DNA of 39,012 nt from an uncultured Desulfomonile sp. (GTDB lineage: Bacteria > Desulfobacterota > Desulfomonilia > Desulfomonilales > Desulfomonilaceae): contig CAITZA010000052.1 of NCBI GenBank assembly GCA_903896745.1, positions 1 through 39,012 on the forward strand. Direction: 5' to 3'. A program made the translations under genes and the position numbers. Under the pieces are notes generated by a model. The model did no database searches. It saw only the letters and a program-made list of their open reading frames with translations, and was not told the origin of the DNA. Shown here one piece after another: positions 6,326 to 14,413 of this stretch (the stretch's first letter is position 1; the number at the start of each line of letters is the position of its first letter).

Positions 6326-9049
6326 TTAGCCCAGAGCCTTGAGTCCGGCGAGCACCTTTTCGGGCAGCGCCGGCGTTTGTCTAATCCTGACACCGGTAGC
6401 GTTAAAAATACCGTTTATTATAGCGGCGTGCGGGGAAGTCAGTGGGAGTTCGCCCACACCGGCCGCTCCGAACGGACCATGCTCTCGGGGATTCTCAAAA
6501 TAGTGCAGTTCCATATCGTCCGGCACATCTTTTGTGTATGGCAGACCGCAGTCAACCAGGCTGGTGTGTTTCTTAAGATCTTCAAAATCCTCAGATAGCG
6601 CCAGACCTATGCCCTGCGCCAAACCGCCATACATCTGACCGTCCACCGCGAGTTTATTGTTTATTTTTCCTATGTCCGTCATCACCGTCAGTTTCTCGAC
6701 CCGTGTCTTACCGGTTTTGGTATCAACTGCCACTTCCGCCATGAAGACACCATACATGTATACCGGAAAGGGACTACCCTGGCCATTCTCATCGCATGGA
6801 GTACACATCGAGGCTGTCCATTTCCCAGAATACTTGAGCGGAATGTTTTCAGCCTTCATTTCTTCGTAGGTTCTGAAAGATCCATCTGGCTTTCTCATTG
6901 CGTTCAGGAGCATTTCACAACCATTGTTGATTGCGTTGCCTGTCATGACCTGCTGCCGGCTTCCACCTGACGGCCCACTGTTAGGAACTGTCGCAGTGTC
7001 GTTCATGACCAGGCTGATTTTCTCCGGGCTTATGCCAAGAGGCCGTAGCGCTTCATGACAAGTACCCAGAGCGCCTATGTCCGCCCCTTGTCCATGATCC
7101 TCCCATGACGAAGATAGCGTTACACCTTCAGGCGTTAGTTCAACCCATATCTCGGATGAATCAGGACCGTCAAGACCACAACCATAAATACCTATGGAAA
7201 CGCCAACGCCCTTCTTCATTTCCGGGCTGGAGTCCTTTTTACTCCTCTCCAGAGCAGCCTTGTAGAGCGGTCTAAGTTTGTCGATCATCTCTGGTAGGGA
7301 ATATACCTCAGGGGCCTGACCGGTAGGTGTGGTATCTCCGGGTCGGTATACATTTATATACCTCAGTTCCAGTGGATCCATCCCTATCTTTTCCGCCAGT
7401 TCGTCCATAAGGCTCTCGGAAGCCAGGAAGCTTTGAGGCGAACCGTAAGCTCTGAATGCCGAACCCCAGGCGTGATTAGTGCATACTGTCTGTCCGAGGC
7501 CACGTATATTAGGGATGCCATATCCAGCGCCGATAAACTGGGCGCCACGTACCGTCAACAAATCTCCAAATTCAGAATAGGGACCGTGATCCACTATCCA
7601 GTCACTTTCCATGGCTATAATCTTGCCATCCTTATCAGCGCCATACTTCATGTTGATGAAAAATGGAGAACGTTTACCAGTATAGGTTATGTGCTGGTAG
7701 TAATCATAGGCCAGGGCAACCGGTTTGTTCGTAGCCATTGCGGCCACTCCGACCAGCGCTTCCATGGTAGGGCTGAACTTGTAGCCGAATGTTCCTCCCG
7801 CCGGGTTCTGGATGATCCGCAGTTTCTCGGGCTCTACCCCTAAACCCGGACAAATCATGGCGTGATGCAGATGGATTCCTATGCTCTTGGAATGGATTGT
7901 CAACGTGCCTTCATCATCAAGGTAGGCAAAACCAACATCCGGCTCCATGGTAAGGTGAGGCTGTCTTTGCAGGTAATATTGGCCCTCAACAACGTAGGCG
8001 GCTGATTTCATCAATGGGGCGGTATCAGCGCCTTTGGCTCTTTTCTGCTCATAATAGATGTTCGGGGTGCCCGGATGTATCTCGATGGCGTCTTCAGCCA
8101 TAGCCGCAGGAGCGCTCATATAGGCCGGCAACTGTTCGAGGCTGACAACTACCTTGTCTGCCGCGGCCTTTGCATTGGCGACCGTGTCCGCCGCTACTAT
8201 GGCTATGGCGTCTCCGAACTGAAAAATCTTTTCATCGCAAAGAATGGGGCGATCCCATCCATCACCCTTGTTCGTCGGAAATGTGATCAAGCCAGTGATG
8301 CGGTTCTTTCCCTTTACATCCTTGTGAGTGATAACCTTCTCAACTCCCGGCATTTTTTCGGCTTCAGATGTGTCAATGGACAATATTCTGGCGTGGGACA
8401 CCTTGGCCTGGACTAGCGCCAGATGCAGAGTTCCGGTAGGCATCTTGGCAATCAAGTCAGCGCCATAATCAGTCATCCCCGTCACTTTGGCTATGGCCGT
8501 GGGTCTGGGATAATTAGTCCCCCATATCTTTCCATCCTGCGGGAGTTTGAAAGCCAGTTCCGACTTAGTCATTTCCCCGCGCAGAACCTTGGCCGCATCC
8601 ATGACTGCATCGATCAGCGGCTTGTATCCTGTACATCGGCACGCGTTGCGGTTCTTGTGAAACCAATCCCTGACATCTTCCCTGGATGGGTTTACATTGT
8701 TATCCAGAAGGGCTTTGGCTGATACGATGAAACCAGGCGAACAGAATCCGCATTGGGCTCCACCATGTACGGCCCAGGCAAGCTGAAGCGCGTGAAGATT
8801 GTCCGGCGTTCCCAAACCCTCTATGGTGGTCACGCTTGAGCCCTCTTGCAGCCTCTTGACTTTGGTCATACATGATTTAACGAGCTTGCCGTCCAATATC
8901 ACCGAACAAGCCCCACATTGACCTTTGCCGCATCCTACTTTTGTGCCTGTTAATCCAAGCTGCTCCCTAATCACTTCGGCCAGGGAACTCTCAGGGTCGG
9001 CAAGGATCACCCTTCCAACACCATTTAGGTTGATAAGTCTCTTGATCAT
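6326..9049 (-). CDS. mop: molybdenum-containing aldehyde oxidoreductase
   Basis: This 907-residue xanthine-oxidase-family enzyme oxidises aldehydes to carboxylic acids with water, using a molybdopterin cytosine dinucleotide cofactor and two 2Fe-2S clusters without flavin. From memory it is very similar to Desulfovibrio gigas Mop and the same length. Cluster cysteines are at 40, 45, 48 and 60 (plant-ferredoxin type) and 100, 103, 137 and 139 (second cluster), the D. gigas numbering. The Mo-binding region shows TNHAWGSAFRAYGSPQ, DHGQGAD and GPSGGSRQQ. The catalytic glutamate is in GVGELPLTSPH at about residue 867. A ribosome site GAAAGGA precedes the ATG. The absence of an FAD subunit means that electrons must leave through the second cluster, perhaps to ferredoxin or flavodoxin, or to the downstream oxidoreductase. 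Confidence 0.97.
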   Translation of the reverse strand: MIKRLINLNGVGRVILADPESSLAEVIREQLGLTGTKVGCGKGQCGACSVILDGKLVKSCMTKVKRLQEGSSVTTIEGLGTPDNLHALQLAWAVHGGAQCGFCSPGFIVSAKALLDNNVNPSREDVRDWFHKNRNACRCTGYKPLIDAVMDAAKVLRGEMTKSELAFKLPQDGKIWGTNYPRPTAIAKVTGMTDYGADLIAKMPTGTLHLALVQAKVSHARILSIDTSEAEKMPGVEKVITHKDVKGKNRITGLITFPTNKGDGWDRPILCDEKIFQFGDAIAIVAADTVANAKAAADKVVVSLEQLPAYMSAPAAMAEDAIEIHPGTPNIYYEQKRAKGADTAPLMKSAAYVVEGQYYLQRQPHLTMEPDVGFAYLDDEGTLTIHSKSIGIHLHHAMICPGLGVEPEKLRIIQNPAGGTFGYKFSPTMEALVGVAAMATNKPVALAYDYYQHITYTGKRSPFFINMKYGADKDGKIIAMESDWIVDHGPYSEFGDLLTVRGAQFIGAGYGIPNIRGLGQTVCTNHAWGSAFRAYGSPQSFLASESLMDELAEKIGMDPLELRYINVYRPGDTTPTGQAPEVYSLPEMIDKLRPLYKAALERSKKDSSPEMKKGVGVSIGIYGCGLDGPDSSEIWVELTPEGVTLSSSWEDHGQGADIGALGTCHEALRPLGISPEKISLVMNDTATVPNSGPSGGSRQQVMTGNAINNGCEMLLNAMRKPDGSFRTYEEMKAENIPLKYSGKWTASMCTPCDENGQGSPFPVYMYGVFMAEVAVDTKTGKTRVEKLTVMTDIGKINNKLAVDGQMYGGLAQGIGLALSEDFEDLKKHTSLVDCGLPYTKDVPDDMELHYFENPREHGPFGAAGVGELPLTSPHAAIINGIFNATGVRIRQTPALPEKVLAGLKALG

Positions 9050-9630
9050 CTATCAGTATCCTTTCTAAGCATGAAAATGATCCAAGGAATTGAATTTGAC
9101 CATAATTCTGATGGGCAATTCTCCAGAATTACGCCTTTGCCTCAAGAAGAAGACGCTCCCTGTCCCCCCAAAACTCCACCACTTTTATTGGCGCTACTAA
9201 CGCCAATTGATCACTGTTTATTCCCAGGAATCATTTTAGCTAGGTCACATGGACCTTGTGAGAAATCGATGACCGCACTGTCACCGATCTAGAATGAAAC
9301 GTGTTTGTTCAGTATCCGCCCCCTTCCGAAATAATCAACCTAACCTTCTCTGACTGAAGGGTAATCATGCAAAATGCCCTTATGATAAGGATCGATACCC
9401 ACTGTGTCAAGGTAAATTATGTCAGTATGGACATATGCGCTTGCAGACACAACCTGAAGCCCGGCAGGGTTAAGAATTTATTGTTAAAATTATCTTGTGT
9501 TGCTCTGGGTCGTTTGCGCCATGCGGCGCCTGTTGCAGTTTCATTCCTGGATTGGACGGTTCGGAGGAACGACGGATCAAAGTTCCGTGCAGCGTCTATC
9601 CCAAGGAATGGGATTTACTTGCATGTCGTT
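9050..9630. other. gene-free stretch upstream of mop
   Basis: No convincing coding frame is seen on either strand; the open frames here are short and have neither recognisable domains nor ribosome sites. On the mop-coding strand the region could carry a long leader. It contains several short hairpins: a perfect 7-bp one at 9187-9207, a GCGCC/GGCGC stem near 9517-9530, and a CCTTC/GAAGG stem near 9344-9360. An A/T-rich block lies near 9474-9494. No known riboswitch could be recognised by eye. Confidence 0.5.
9187..9207. repeat. 7-bp inverted repeat in the mop upstream region
   Basis: ATTGGCG and CGCCAAT form a perfect inverted repeat around a 7-nt loop, about 140 bp before the mop start. There is no U-run after it in the mop direction, so an operator or leader hairpin is more likely than a terminator. 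Confidence 0.35.
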
Positions 9631-10263
9631 TCACTTGTAACTAACTTCCTCGCGCACGAACCTGTCGAAGTCCTTGAGAGCCTGATCGTAATTTTCTCCG
9701 TCCACTCTCATAAAGAGGTAGTAAACGTGGTGATCTCCTGGCACAAGGTATAGGATGCGATGTTGCGGGACAACCGGACCCAGCATTATGGGAATTCTTG
9801 ATCCGGAGGCAGTGTCCTCGATAACGCTTTTTGTCCAGCCCGCTGGAATATCTTCTTTTTCCGCAATCTGTTTTTCGTTGAGGCGTTTTCTCTTTCGTAT
9901 GTATTTGGTCCGGAACACGACCTTGTAGGAATTTTTCCCGTTTATCATTGTGTATTCTTCGGTATCGCCTGGCCTGATGATTTCCCCGCCCGGGAATAAT
10001 GCGGGATAATGAATTGCCAGATTTTCTATCGGTCTGGATGTGGGAGTTTTTCTGATCTCGATGAACTTGTCATCATCAGCGTCCCTGAATCTGGTGGTTG
10101 TTTCATCCTCGTAAATGACAGGGATCGGTGGCAGGGTATAGTCTTTTACCTGTGAGCTTCCCATACAGCCTGTAACAAACAATGCCACCGTCAAAATAAT
10201 TGCCGTGTGTCTACGGATCATTTCCGAACGATGGCGTTCCTGTTCGCCTTTTTTAAGCGTCAT
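9631..10263 (-). CDS. predicted lipoprotein of unknown function
   Basis: The protein has up to 210 residues with a lipoprotein signal: hydrophobic IILTVALFV followed by the lipobox VTGC and then GSS, so the mature protein should be lipid-anchored at the membrane after cleavage before the cysteine. No aspartate follows at +2, which suggests the outer membrane if the enterobacterial sorting rule applies. An internal ATG at 10221 would give a more compact signal peptide (MIRRHTA start), but neither start has a strong ribosome site. The remainder is beta-rich with charged blocks and ends in a short helix (YDQALKDFDRFVREEV). I do not recognise the family. It lies alone, 580 bp upstream of mop on the same strand. 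Confidence 0.7.
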   Translation of the reverse strand: MTLKKGEQERHRSEMIRRHTAIILTVALFVTGCMGSSQVKDYTLPPIPVIYEDETTTRFRDADDDKFIEIRKTPTSRPIENLAIHYPALFPGGEIIRPGDTEEYTMINGKNSYKVVFRTKYIRKRKRLNEKQIAEKEDIPAGWTKSVIEDTASGSRIPIMLGPVVPQHRILYLVPGDHHVYYLFMRVDGENYDQALKDFDRFVREEVSYK

Positions 10264-10395
10264 GTGACAAGCTCTGTTTTTAACTTTAGCTTATACTTAT
10301 CACTCCGCCAGGATTTCCGCCACTACAAGAAACATGTCCGCCGTCTGCCCCGATTCAGGGCGCAATCCTGCTCCATCAACAGGTAACACCCCTAT

Positions 10396-10404
10396 ATTAT
10401 AACA
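10396..10404 (-). promoter_or_regulatory. candidate extended -10 promoter element
   Basis: On the minus strand TGTTATAAT matches an extended -10 element (TGnTATAAT). It is followed about 130 bp later by the lipoprotein start. No clear -35 box is visible, which is tolerable for extended -10 promoters. Confidence 0.35.
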
Positions 10405-10413
10405 CTAACCAAA

Positions 10414-10494
10414 TCAAGGAACATCCCGAACATGTGCCAGCATGACAGTAAAGGTCAAGGTTATCAGAGCTAACTTGCTTTTTTTGTTCCGCAT
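10414..10494 (-). CDS. possible 26-residue hydrophobic peptide
   Basis: A short frame begins with ATG at 10494 behind a strong ribosome site (GGGAGGG, 5-6 nt spacing). It encodes a lysine-rich N-terminus (MRNKKSK) followed by a hydrophobic stretch (LALITLTFTVMLA), as a signal peptide or a membrane microprotein would have. It stops after 26 codons. It could be a real microprotein, a leader peptide, or the remnant of a lost secreted-protein gene. Support is only the ribosome site and composition. Confidence 0.25.
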   Translation of the reverse strand: MRNKKSKLALITLTFTVMLAHVRDVP

Positions 10495-10589
10495 ATATCC
10501 CTCCCGCGCTGCGGACTTGTTTGATCGAGAGAAAATCGCGCAGAATCACTTTAACTTATCTTCAAGAACATTTTTTACGCTCCGGATAT

Positions 10590-11018
10590 TCAATGACCTG
10601 CTGATCCAAGGATACCGCTTGCCGCAACGCTCAGGATTATCACCTCAAGCAGTGACAGCAGCGCATAAACCCTGTCATTGTTCTTCCATAATGTCGGTAT
10701 GATAACCAGAAAACAGATGATTGTAATACCGGCCAGGAGAGCAATTCCGATGAAATTCAGGAAATCACCGTATCCGAGCAGGTAGACCCAATTCCAACCC
10801 GGATGCACGTTTGCTTTCTGGAGGTACTGTGAAACACTCATTCCCCAGTAATTCGGTATCTCAGCCACAGGAATGTATGGCTTGATTATTCCTGTCAGGT
10901 AAATCAGATAAGTAACAAGAAGTATCCCTAAACCAAACAGCATGCCTTTTTCAAGAAATACCGCATACACTACCTGCTCCGGACCGGCTTCAAGTGATTT
11001 CTGTGTATGATGCGCCAT
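10590..11018 (-). CDS. small membrane protein paired with TauE-type exporter (DUF1634-like)
   Basis: The 142-residue protein has three predicted membrane segments (around LFGLGILLVTYLIYLTGII, FLNFIGIALLAGITIICFLVI and LLSLLEVIILSVAASGIL). A periplasmic-looking loop of about 45 residues rich in aromatic residues lies between the first two. The C-terminal pattern of a proline at the end of one helix, a charged turn (KNNDRVYA) and a last helix resembles DUF1634 proteins, which often sit beside TauE/SafE permeases; this match is tentative. The start is supported by AAGGAGG seven bases before the ATG. It lies 54 bp downstream of the exporter gene and is probably cotranscribed as an accessory subunit. 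Confidence 0.7.
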   Translation of the reverse strand: MAHHTQKSLEAGPEQVVYAVFLEKGMLFGLGILLVTYLIYLTGIIKPYIPVAEIPNYWGMSVSQYLQKANVHPGWNWVYLLGYGDFLNFIGIALLAGITIICFLVIIPTLWKNNDRVYALLSLLEVIILSVAASGILGSAGH

Positions 11019-11072
11019 GTTGTAGCCTCCTTATTGCGCTATTACCCCTACGGATCGATGCTCTTCATTCAT

Positions 11073-12029
11073 TCAGAATCCAAGCCCCTTGCTCAGTGCC
11101 TTCAAGCCGGCAAACCCCAGCATTCCGATCACTATCCATCGCACCATTCCGGGCTTGGCAACCTTAAGCAGACGGACCCCGACAAAAGAACCAGCCATGA
11201 TGCCTATCAGCGAGGGTACAACCATCATTGGTATGACACAGCCCTGATTGAGGTATATCCATGCCGCTGAGGTGTCTGTTATTGAGAGGAGGAATTTACT
11301 GGTAGCCACGCTGATTTTAAGAGGCGCACCCATGAGGAGATTGAGCACCGGCACATTGGCCCACCCCGCCCCAAGCCCGAACATGCCCGCCATTATGCCG
11401 ATCACCACAAAAAGAACCAGGCCCTGCCAGGTGCGATGGATCTTCCAGTCTATTATCTCACCGGTGCTCGCCTCCTGATAAACCCCGTAGATTCTTAGCG
11501 CCGAAGATATCGGATCAGCCTTCGGAACATCCGGAACCGCAGACTTTTTTGATGTCAACATGAGGATACAAATTCCCAGGATTGTCACACCAAGTGAAAT
11601 CTGGACAACCTGCGTCGGCAAGGCAAGACCGATCATTGCGCCAACTATAGCGAAGGAGCTGGCTATTAGCGCAACCGGCACCGCCAGCCTCAGGCTTGCA
11701 AGATTCATTTTCAGAAGCCCCGGCCCAGCCGCAAGCGCTCCCGCCAGAGCCACCAGCAATCCCGCTCCCCTCACAAAGTCAAGATGGAAGGGAAAAAAGC
11801 CGCTTATTATGGGAACAAAAAGAACCCCTCCCCCGACACCACCCAGAACAGCCGCTATCCCCATCACGAATGTAACCACCAAAAGTATGACTGGCCAAAT
11901 CCACCACGCCAGCGCGCCCGATGTGTCCGACGTAACGCCGGAAACCTCGCAACACCCAATACCGCCTGCGATGTGAACCGACAATAAGAGCGCCAGGCCA
12001 AACCAGCTCATTTTACCGGTCTTTGTCAT
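11073..12029 (-). CDS. TauE/SafE-family anion exporter (sulfite/sulfoacetate exporter type)
   Basis: The protein is an integral membrane permease of the TauE/SafE (TSUP) family, which exports sulfite, sulfoacetate or other small anions. The two glycine-rich half repeats are visible: AVLGGVGGGVLFVP in the first half and MFGLGAGWANVPVLN in the second, with about eight hydrophobic segments. A polar loop of about 45 residues (SKKSAVPD to IDWKIHRTW) lies between the halves. The frame opens at 12116, but the ATG at 12029 (318 residues) has an AGGAG site seven bases upstream and gives a sensible hydrophobic N-terminus, so I use it. It lies downstream of a two-component phosphorelay on the same strand, which may control it. 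Confidence 0.88.
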   Translation of the reverse strand: MTKTGKMSWFGLALLLSVHIAGGIGCCEVSGVTSDTSGALAWWIWPVILLVVTFVMGIAAVLGGVGGGVLFVPIISGFFPFHLDFVRGAGLLVALAGALAAGPGLLKMNLASLRLAVPVALIASSFAIVGAMIGLALPTQVVQISLGVTILGICILMLTSKKSAVPDVPKADPISSALRIYGVYQEASTGEIIDWKIHRTWQGLVLFVVIGIMAGMFGLGAGWANVPVLNLLMGAPLKISVATSKFLLSITDTSAAWIYLNQGCVIPMMVVPSLIGIMAGSFVGVRLLKVAKPGMVRWIVIGMLGFAGLKALSKGLGF

Positions 12030-12123
12030 AACAAACTCCTGTAGTTTAGTCAAGAATATCCGTGGATGCACGCCAATCCGGCAATTAACAGTTAACATCC
12101 ACAGATACACGGTCAACCTGAGT

Positions 12124-12146
12124 CCTGACCTTGATCACAGGTCAGG
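12124..12146. promoter_or_regulatory. palindrome upstream of the exporter gene
   Basis: CCTGACC and GGTCAGG flank a 9-nt centre, giving a perfect 7-bp inverted repeat with inner symmetry around TGATCA. It lies about 95 bp upstream of the exporter start and is not followed by a T-run. An operator for the exporter operon is the simplest reading; function is inferred only. Confidence 0.35.
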
Positions 12147-12323
12147 CGCCTTCACGAATATTACGGTTATCTGTTAAACGCTTCTGGAATTTTTTTCATT
12201 GCCCAACCCTCGTTCGTGAGTCTGAATAAAGATATTGCTGATTTCTTTCGGGACAGTTTAGATGCATCAACGCTTCCTGAAGAGGCGCCCAGAGAATTGC
12301 CGGGCAAACGCCAGTTCAGGAAT

Positions 12324-12752
12324 TTACCAGCCTCTTGCGCTAACAATTTTATCGACTTCAGCCTGCTTTATCCTGTTTTCCTGTTCCTTTTTTCTTTTAC
12401 AGGCGTCGATCAACTTCTTCTGTAAGGATTCGATGTCTGCGGGTTTCATTATGTAATCGTAGGCGCCCAGTTTCATTCCCGCGATTCCTGTTTCGACGGT
12501 TCCATGTCCGGTCAACATGATAGCTTCCGTAAGCGGCTTGATCTGTTTTATTTCCTGCAATGTCGCTATGCCGTCCTTTCCGGGCATCATAACGTCCAGC
12601 AGGACTACGTCCACGTCCCCGGCCGTGGTTATTGAAACTGCGTCAGAGCCATTAAAGGCTTTGGTTACATGGAAGCCACGTGACTCCAGCCTTTCAGCCA
12701 GGAGTTCGACGAAATTTTCCTCATCATCTACAATGAGAACCTTGACATTCAT
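12324..12752 (-). CDS. single-domain response regulator (third receiver of phosphorelay)
   Basis: This is a CheY-like receiver of 142 residues with the acidic pair VDDEE near the N-terminus, phospho-acceptor aspartate in VVLLDVMMPGKDG, the switch threonine in MLTGHG, and the lysine in YIMKP. There is no DNA-binding output domain; the C-terminus is a charged helix (KRKKEQENRIKQAEVDK). The ATG at 12752 has a GGAGG site five bases upstream; an in-frame TTG 15 bases earlier is less likely. It lies 18 bp after the previous receiver gene, so phosphotransfer among the receivers, or stand-alone signalling by protein contact, is likely. Confidence 0.9.
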   Translation of the reverse strand: MNVKVLIVDDEENFVELLAERLESRGFHVTKAFNGSDAVSITTAGDVDVVLLDVMMPGKDGIATLQEIKQIKPLTEAIMLTGHGTVETGIAGMKLGAYDYIMKPADIESLQKKLIDACKRKKEQENRIKQAEVDKIVSARGW

Positions 12753-12770
12753 TTTAGCCTCCGGCAATGA

Positions 12771-13226
12771 TCAGCGCTTTCTGCTTTTATCCAGAATCTC
12801 CTGAGCGGTATCAAACTCGCCCGCCTCAGCGAAGGTGGCGGCGACCATGGACTCCTGGAGTTTTTTCTGATAGGCGGCTTTAAGAACCTTCATCAGGTTT
12901 TCGATAGGCACCGGTTTTCTGAGGTATTCAAAGACGCCGAGTCTGCGGGCTTCGGCTTCATCTTGTTCTGAGCCATGTCCGGTGAGCATTACAACCTGAA
13001 CTCCCGGAAAAGCCTCCCTTGCTCTTTTTAGAACTTCCATGCCATCCATGCCGGGCATTTTGAGGTCAAGGAGCATGACGTCCGGGACCTCTTTTTCGAG
13101 TATTTCAAGAGCCTGTTCACCGCTCAGGGCGACATTGGAATCCAGGTTACGCATTTTCATGCGCTCATCCAGGGTTCGAACAAAATCCTCTTCGTCATCA
13201 ACCATCAGGACCTTAAATTCCTTCAT
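12771..13226 (-). CDS. single-domain response regulator (second receiver of phosphorelay)
   Basis: This CheY-like receiver has VDDEED near the start, phospho-acceptor aspartate in VMLLDLKMPGMDG, MLTGHGS and a conserved lysine in LRKPVP. A C-terminal helical tail of about 30 residues (MVAATFAEAGEFDTAQEIL) lacks a DNA-binding motif. Two adjacent ATG codons occur; the second (13226) has the better spacing to GGGAGG. It follows the degenerate kinase gene by about 130 bp and precedes another receiver. Confidence 0.9.
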   Translation of the reverse strand: MKEFKVLMVDDEEDFVRTLDERMKMRNLDSNVALSGEQALEILEKEVPDVMLLDLKMPGMDGMEVLKRAREAFPGVQVVMLTGHGSEQDEAEARRLGVFEYLRKPVPIENLMKVLKAAYQKKLQESMVAATFAEAGEFDTAQEILDKSRKR

Positions 13227-13359
13227 CATATCCTCCCAAAGACAGTCGTTTCAGTCGGTCTGTCAGTTTTGGCGCCAGCCTGGCCCTAATATCATGGAAC
13301 CGGTATCGCGTCCAAAAACTCATCAAGCCTGCTTGCTTCAAAGTATAGCCCTTTTTTGA

Positions 13360-14016
13360 TCATTTATAATCCATATTCACCAGTTCCAGTGTCAGAATAC
13401 CTGAATCGGAGGATAAACCGGCTTTGGAATTGATTGCGCCGGCAGTGGCCACCAACTCTTTCCATTCCCCTGATGTCTCAAGATCATCGAGGGACTGGTT
13501 CCTGCCGCTGTCTGATTCCATGCAAAACTCGATAAATGTTTTTTTGTTTTCGTTCAGTCGCGAGCGTATCTCAATTCTTTCTCCGCGTTTTGCGTTTTTC
13601 ATGAGCAATTCCATGGACTGAAACAACAGCATGCGTAACTTCACCGGTTCGCATGTGAGCGTTAACATACTCTGATGAGGCCTGTTGACGAAGCTGACCT
13701 CCCTGGAACGGGCAATTCTCTGGGTCAAGGCGATGACCTGATCAATGACTTCAGGCACATTCTCTGAAGTAAAGTCCGAGTCCGGAGTATGCGCAAACCT
13801 GTTTAACTGTGTGGAAATTTCGTCGCCCCTACGCACCTGATCTTCAACCTTTGACAGGATGCCGCCAAATTTCTCCTTGTACTTAAAGGAGCCGTCGTTG
13901 ACCATGTCGAGAAAATCCTGCATCAAACCGCCAGATTCCCTGATTATCGCAAGAACGTTTTTTAGTTCATGAGTCGCAGTGGCAGTGATTTTCCCCATAA
14001 AAAGAGTTTCTTTCAC
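13360..14016 (-). CDS. degenerate histidine kinase / possible histidine phosphotransferase
   Basis: This protein of about 218 residues begins with a dimerisation and phospho-acceptor helix (TATATHELKNVLAII) with its histidine near residue 16. The second half aligns loosely with a GHKL ATPase fold and keeps the N-box asparagine in LLMKNAKRG. It lacks a normal G1 box (DxGxG appears only as SDSGRN) and has no recognisable G2 box. It therefore looks like a DHp domain with a decayed catalytic domain, as in Spo0B or ChpT, which pass phosphate between receivers. The start is probably GTG at 14016 with GGAGG eight bases upstream. It lies between receiver genes, which fits a relay role. ATP binding cannot be fully excluded. 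Confidence 0.75.
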   Translation of the reverse strand: MKETLFMGKITATATHELKNVLAIIRESGGLMQDFLDMVNDGSFKYKEKFGGILSKVEDQVRRGDEISTQLNRFAHTPDSDFTSENVPEVIDQVIALTQRIARSREVSFVNRPHQSMLTLTCEPVKLRMLLFQSMELLMKNAKRGERIEIRSRLNENKKTFIEFCMESDSGRNQSLDDLETSGEWKELVATAGAINSKAGLSSDSGILTLELVNMDYK

Positions 14017-14046
14017 GTGACAATCCTCCACTTCCCTATTCCGCGC

Positions 14047-14412
14047 CTATTTCTTTACCGCAGCGGTGATTTTGTCCATAAGTTCTTCTATTTGCAAGGG
14101 TTTCATGAGATAGTCATACGCGCCGATTTTCATACCTGCTATACCTTCGGTGGTTGACCCTATACCGGTTAGCAGTATCACAGGGGTTCCAGGCGCGATC
14201 TCGGTGATTTTACCCAGAACCTGCAATCCGCTCATGCCCGGCATCATGATATCCAGAATGACTACATCCGGTTTGTCTTTCGCTAGCGCCCTGAGTGCCT
14301 GCTCTCCATCAAACGCGGTTACCGTTTCCATGCCTCTCATGCGAAGTCTTTCCGCCAGCGTTGTGGCGAATTCCTGCTCATCGTCTACTAGCATCACCTT
14401 AAAGCCGCCCAT
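14047..14412 (-). CDS. single-domain response regulator (first receiver of phosphorelay)
   Basis: This CheY-like receiver of about 121 residues has VDDEQEF, phospho-acceptor aspartate in VVILDIMMPGMSG, LLTGIGS and a lysine in YLMKPLQ. A longer frame upstream is only read-through into the kinase gene. The ATG at 14412 has AAGGGAG five bases upstream, and that ribosome site is formed by the last codons of the kinase gene, so translation is probably coupled. It is the likely first acceptor of phosphate from the sensor kinase encoded just before it. Confidence 0.92.
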   Translation of the reverse strand: MGGFKVMLVDDEQEFATTLAERLRMRGMETVTAFDGEQALRALAKDKPDVVILDIMMPGMSGLQVLGKITEIAPGTPVILLTGIGSTTEGIAGMKIGAYDYLMKPLQIEELMDKITAAVKK

Positions 14413-14413
14413 G

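Noticed and set aside
9050-9630. Molybdenum cofactor riboswitch
   Set aside because: Only short unconnected hairpins are visible; I could not recognise the multi-stem consensus by eye.
9367-9753. Plus-strand open frame of 128 codons in the gene-poor region before mop
   Set aside because: Its end overlaps the lipoprotein gene in antisense, it lacks a ribosome site and its composition is not protein-like.
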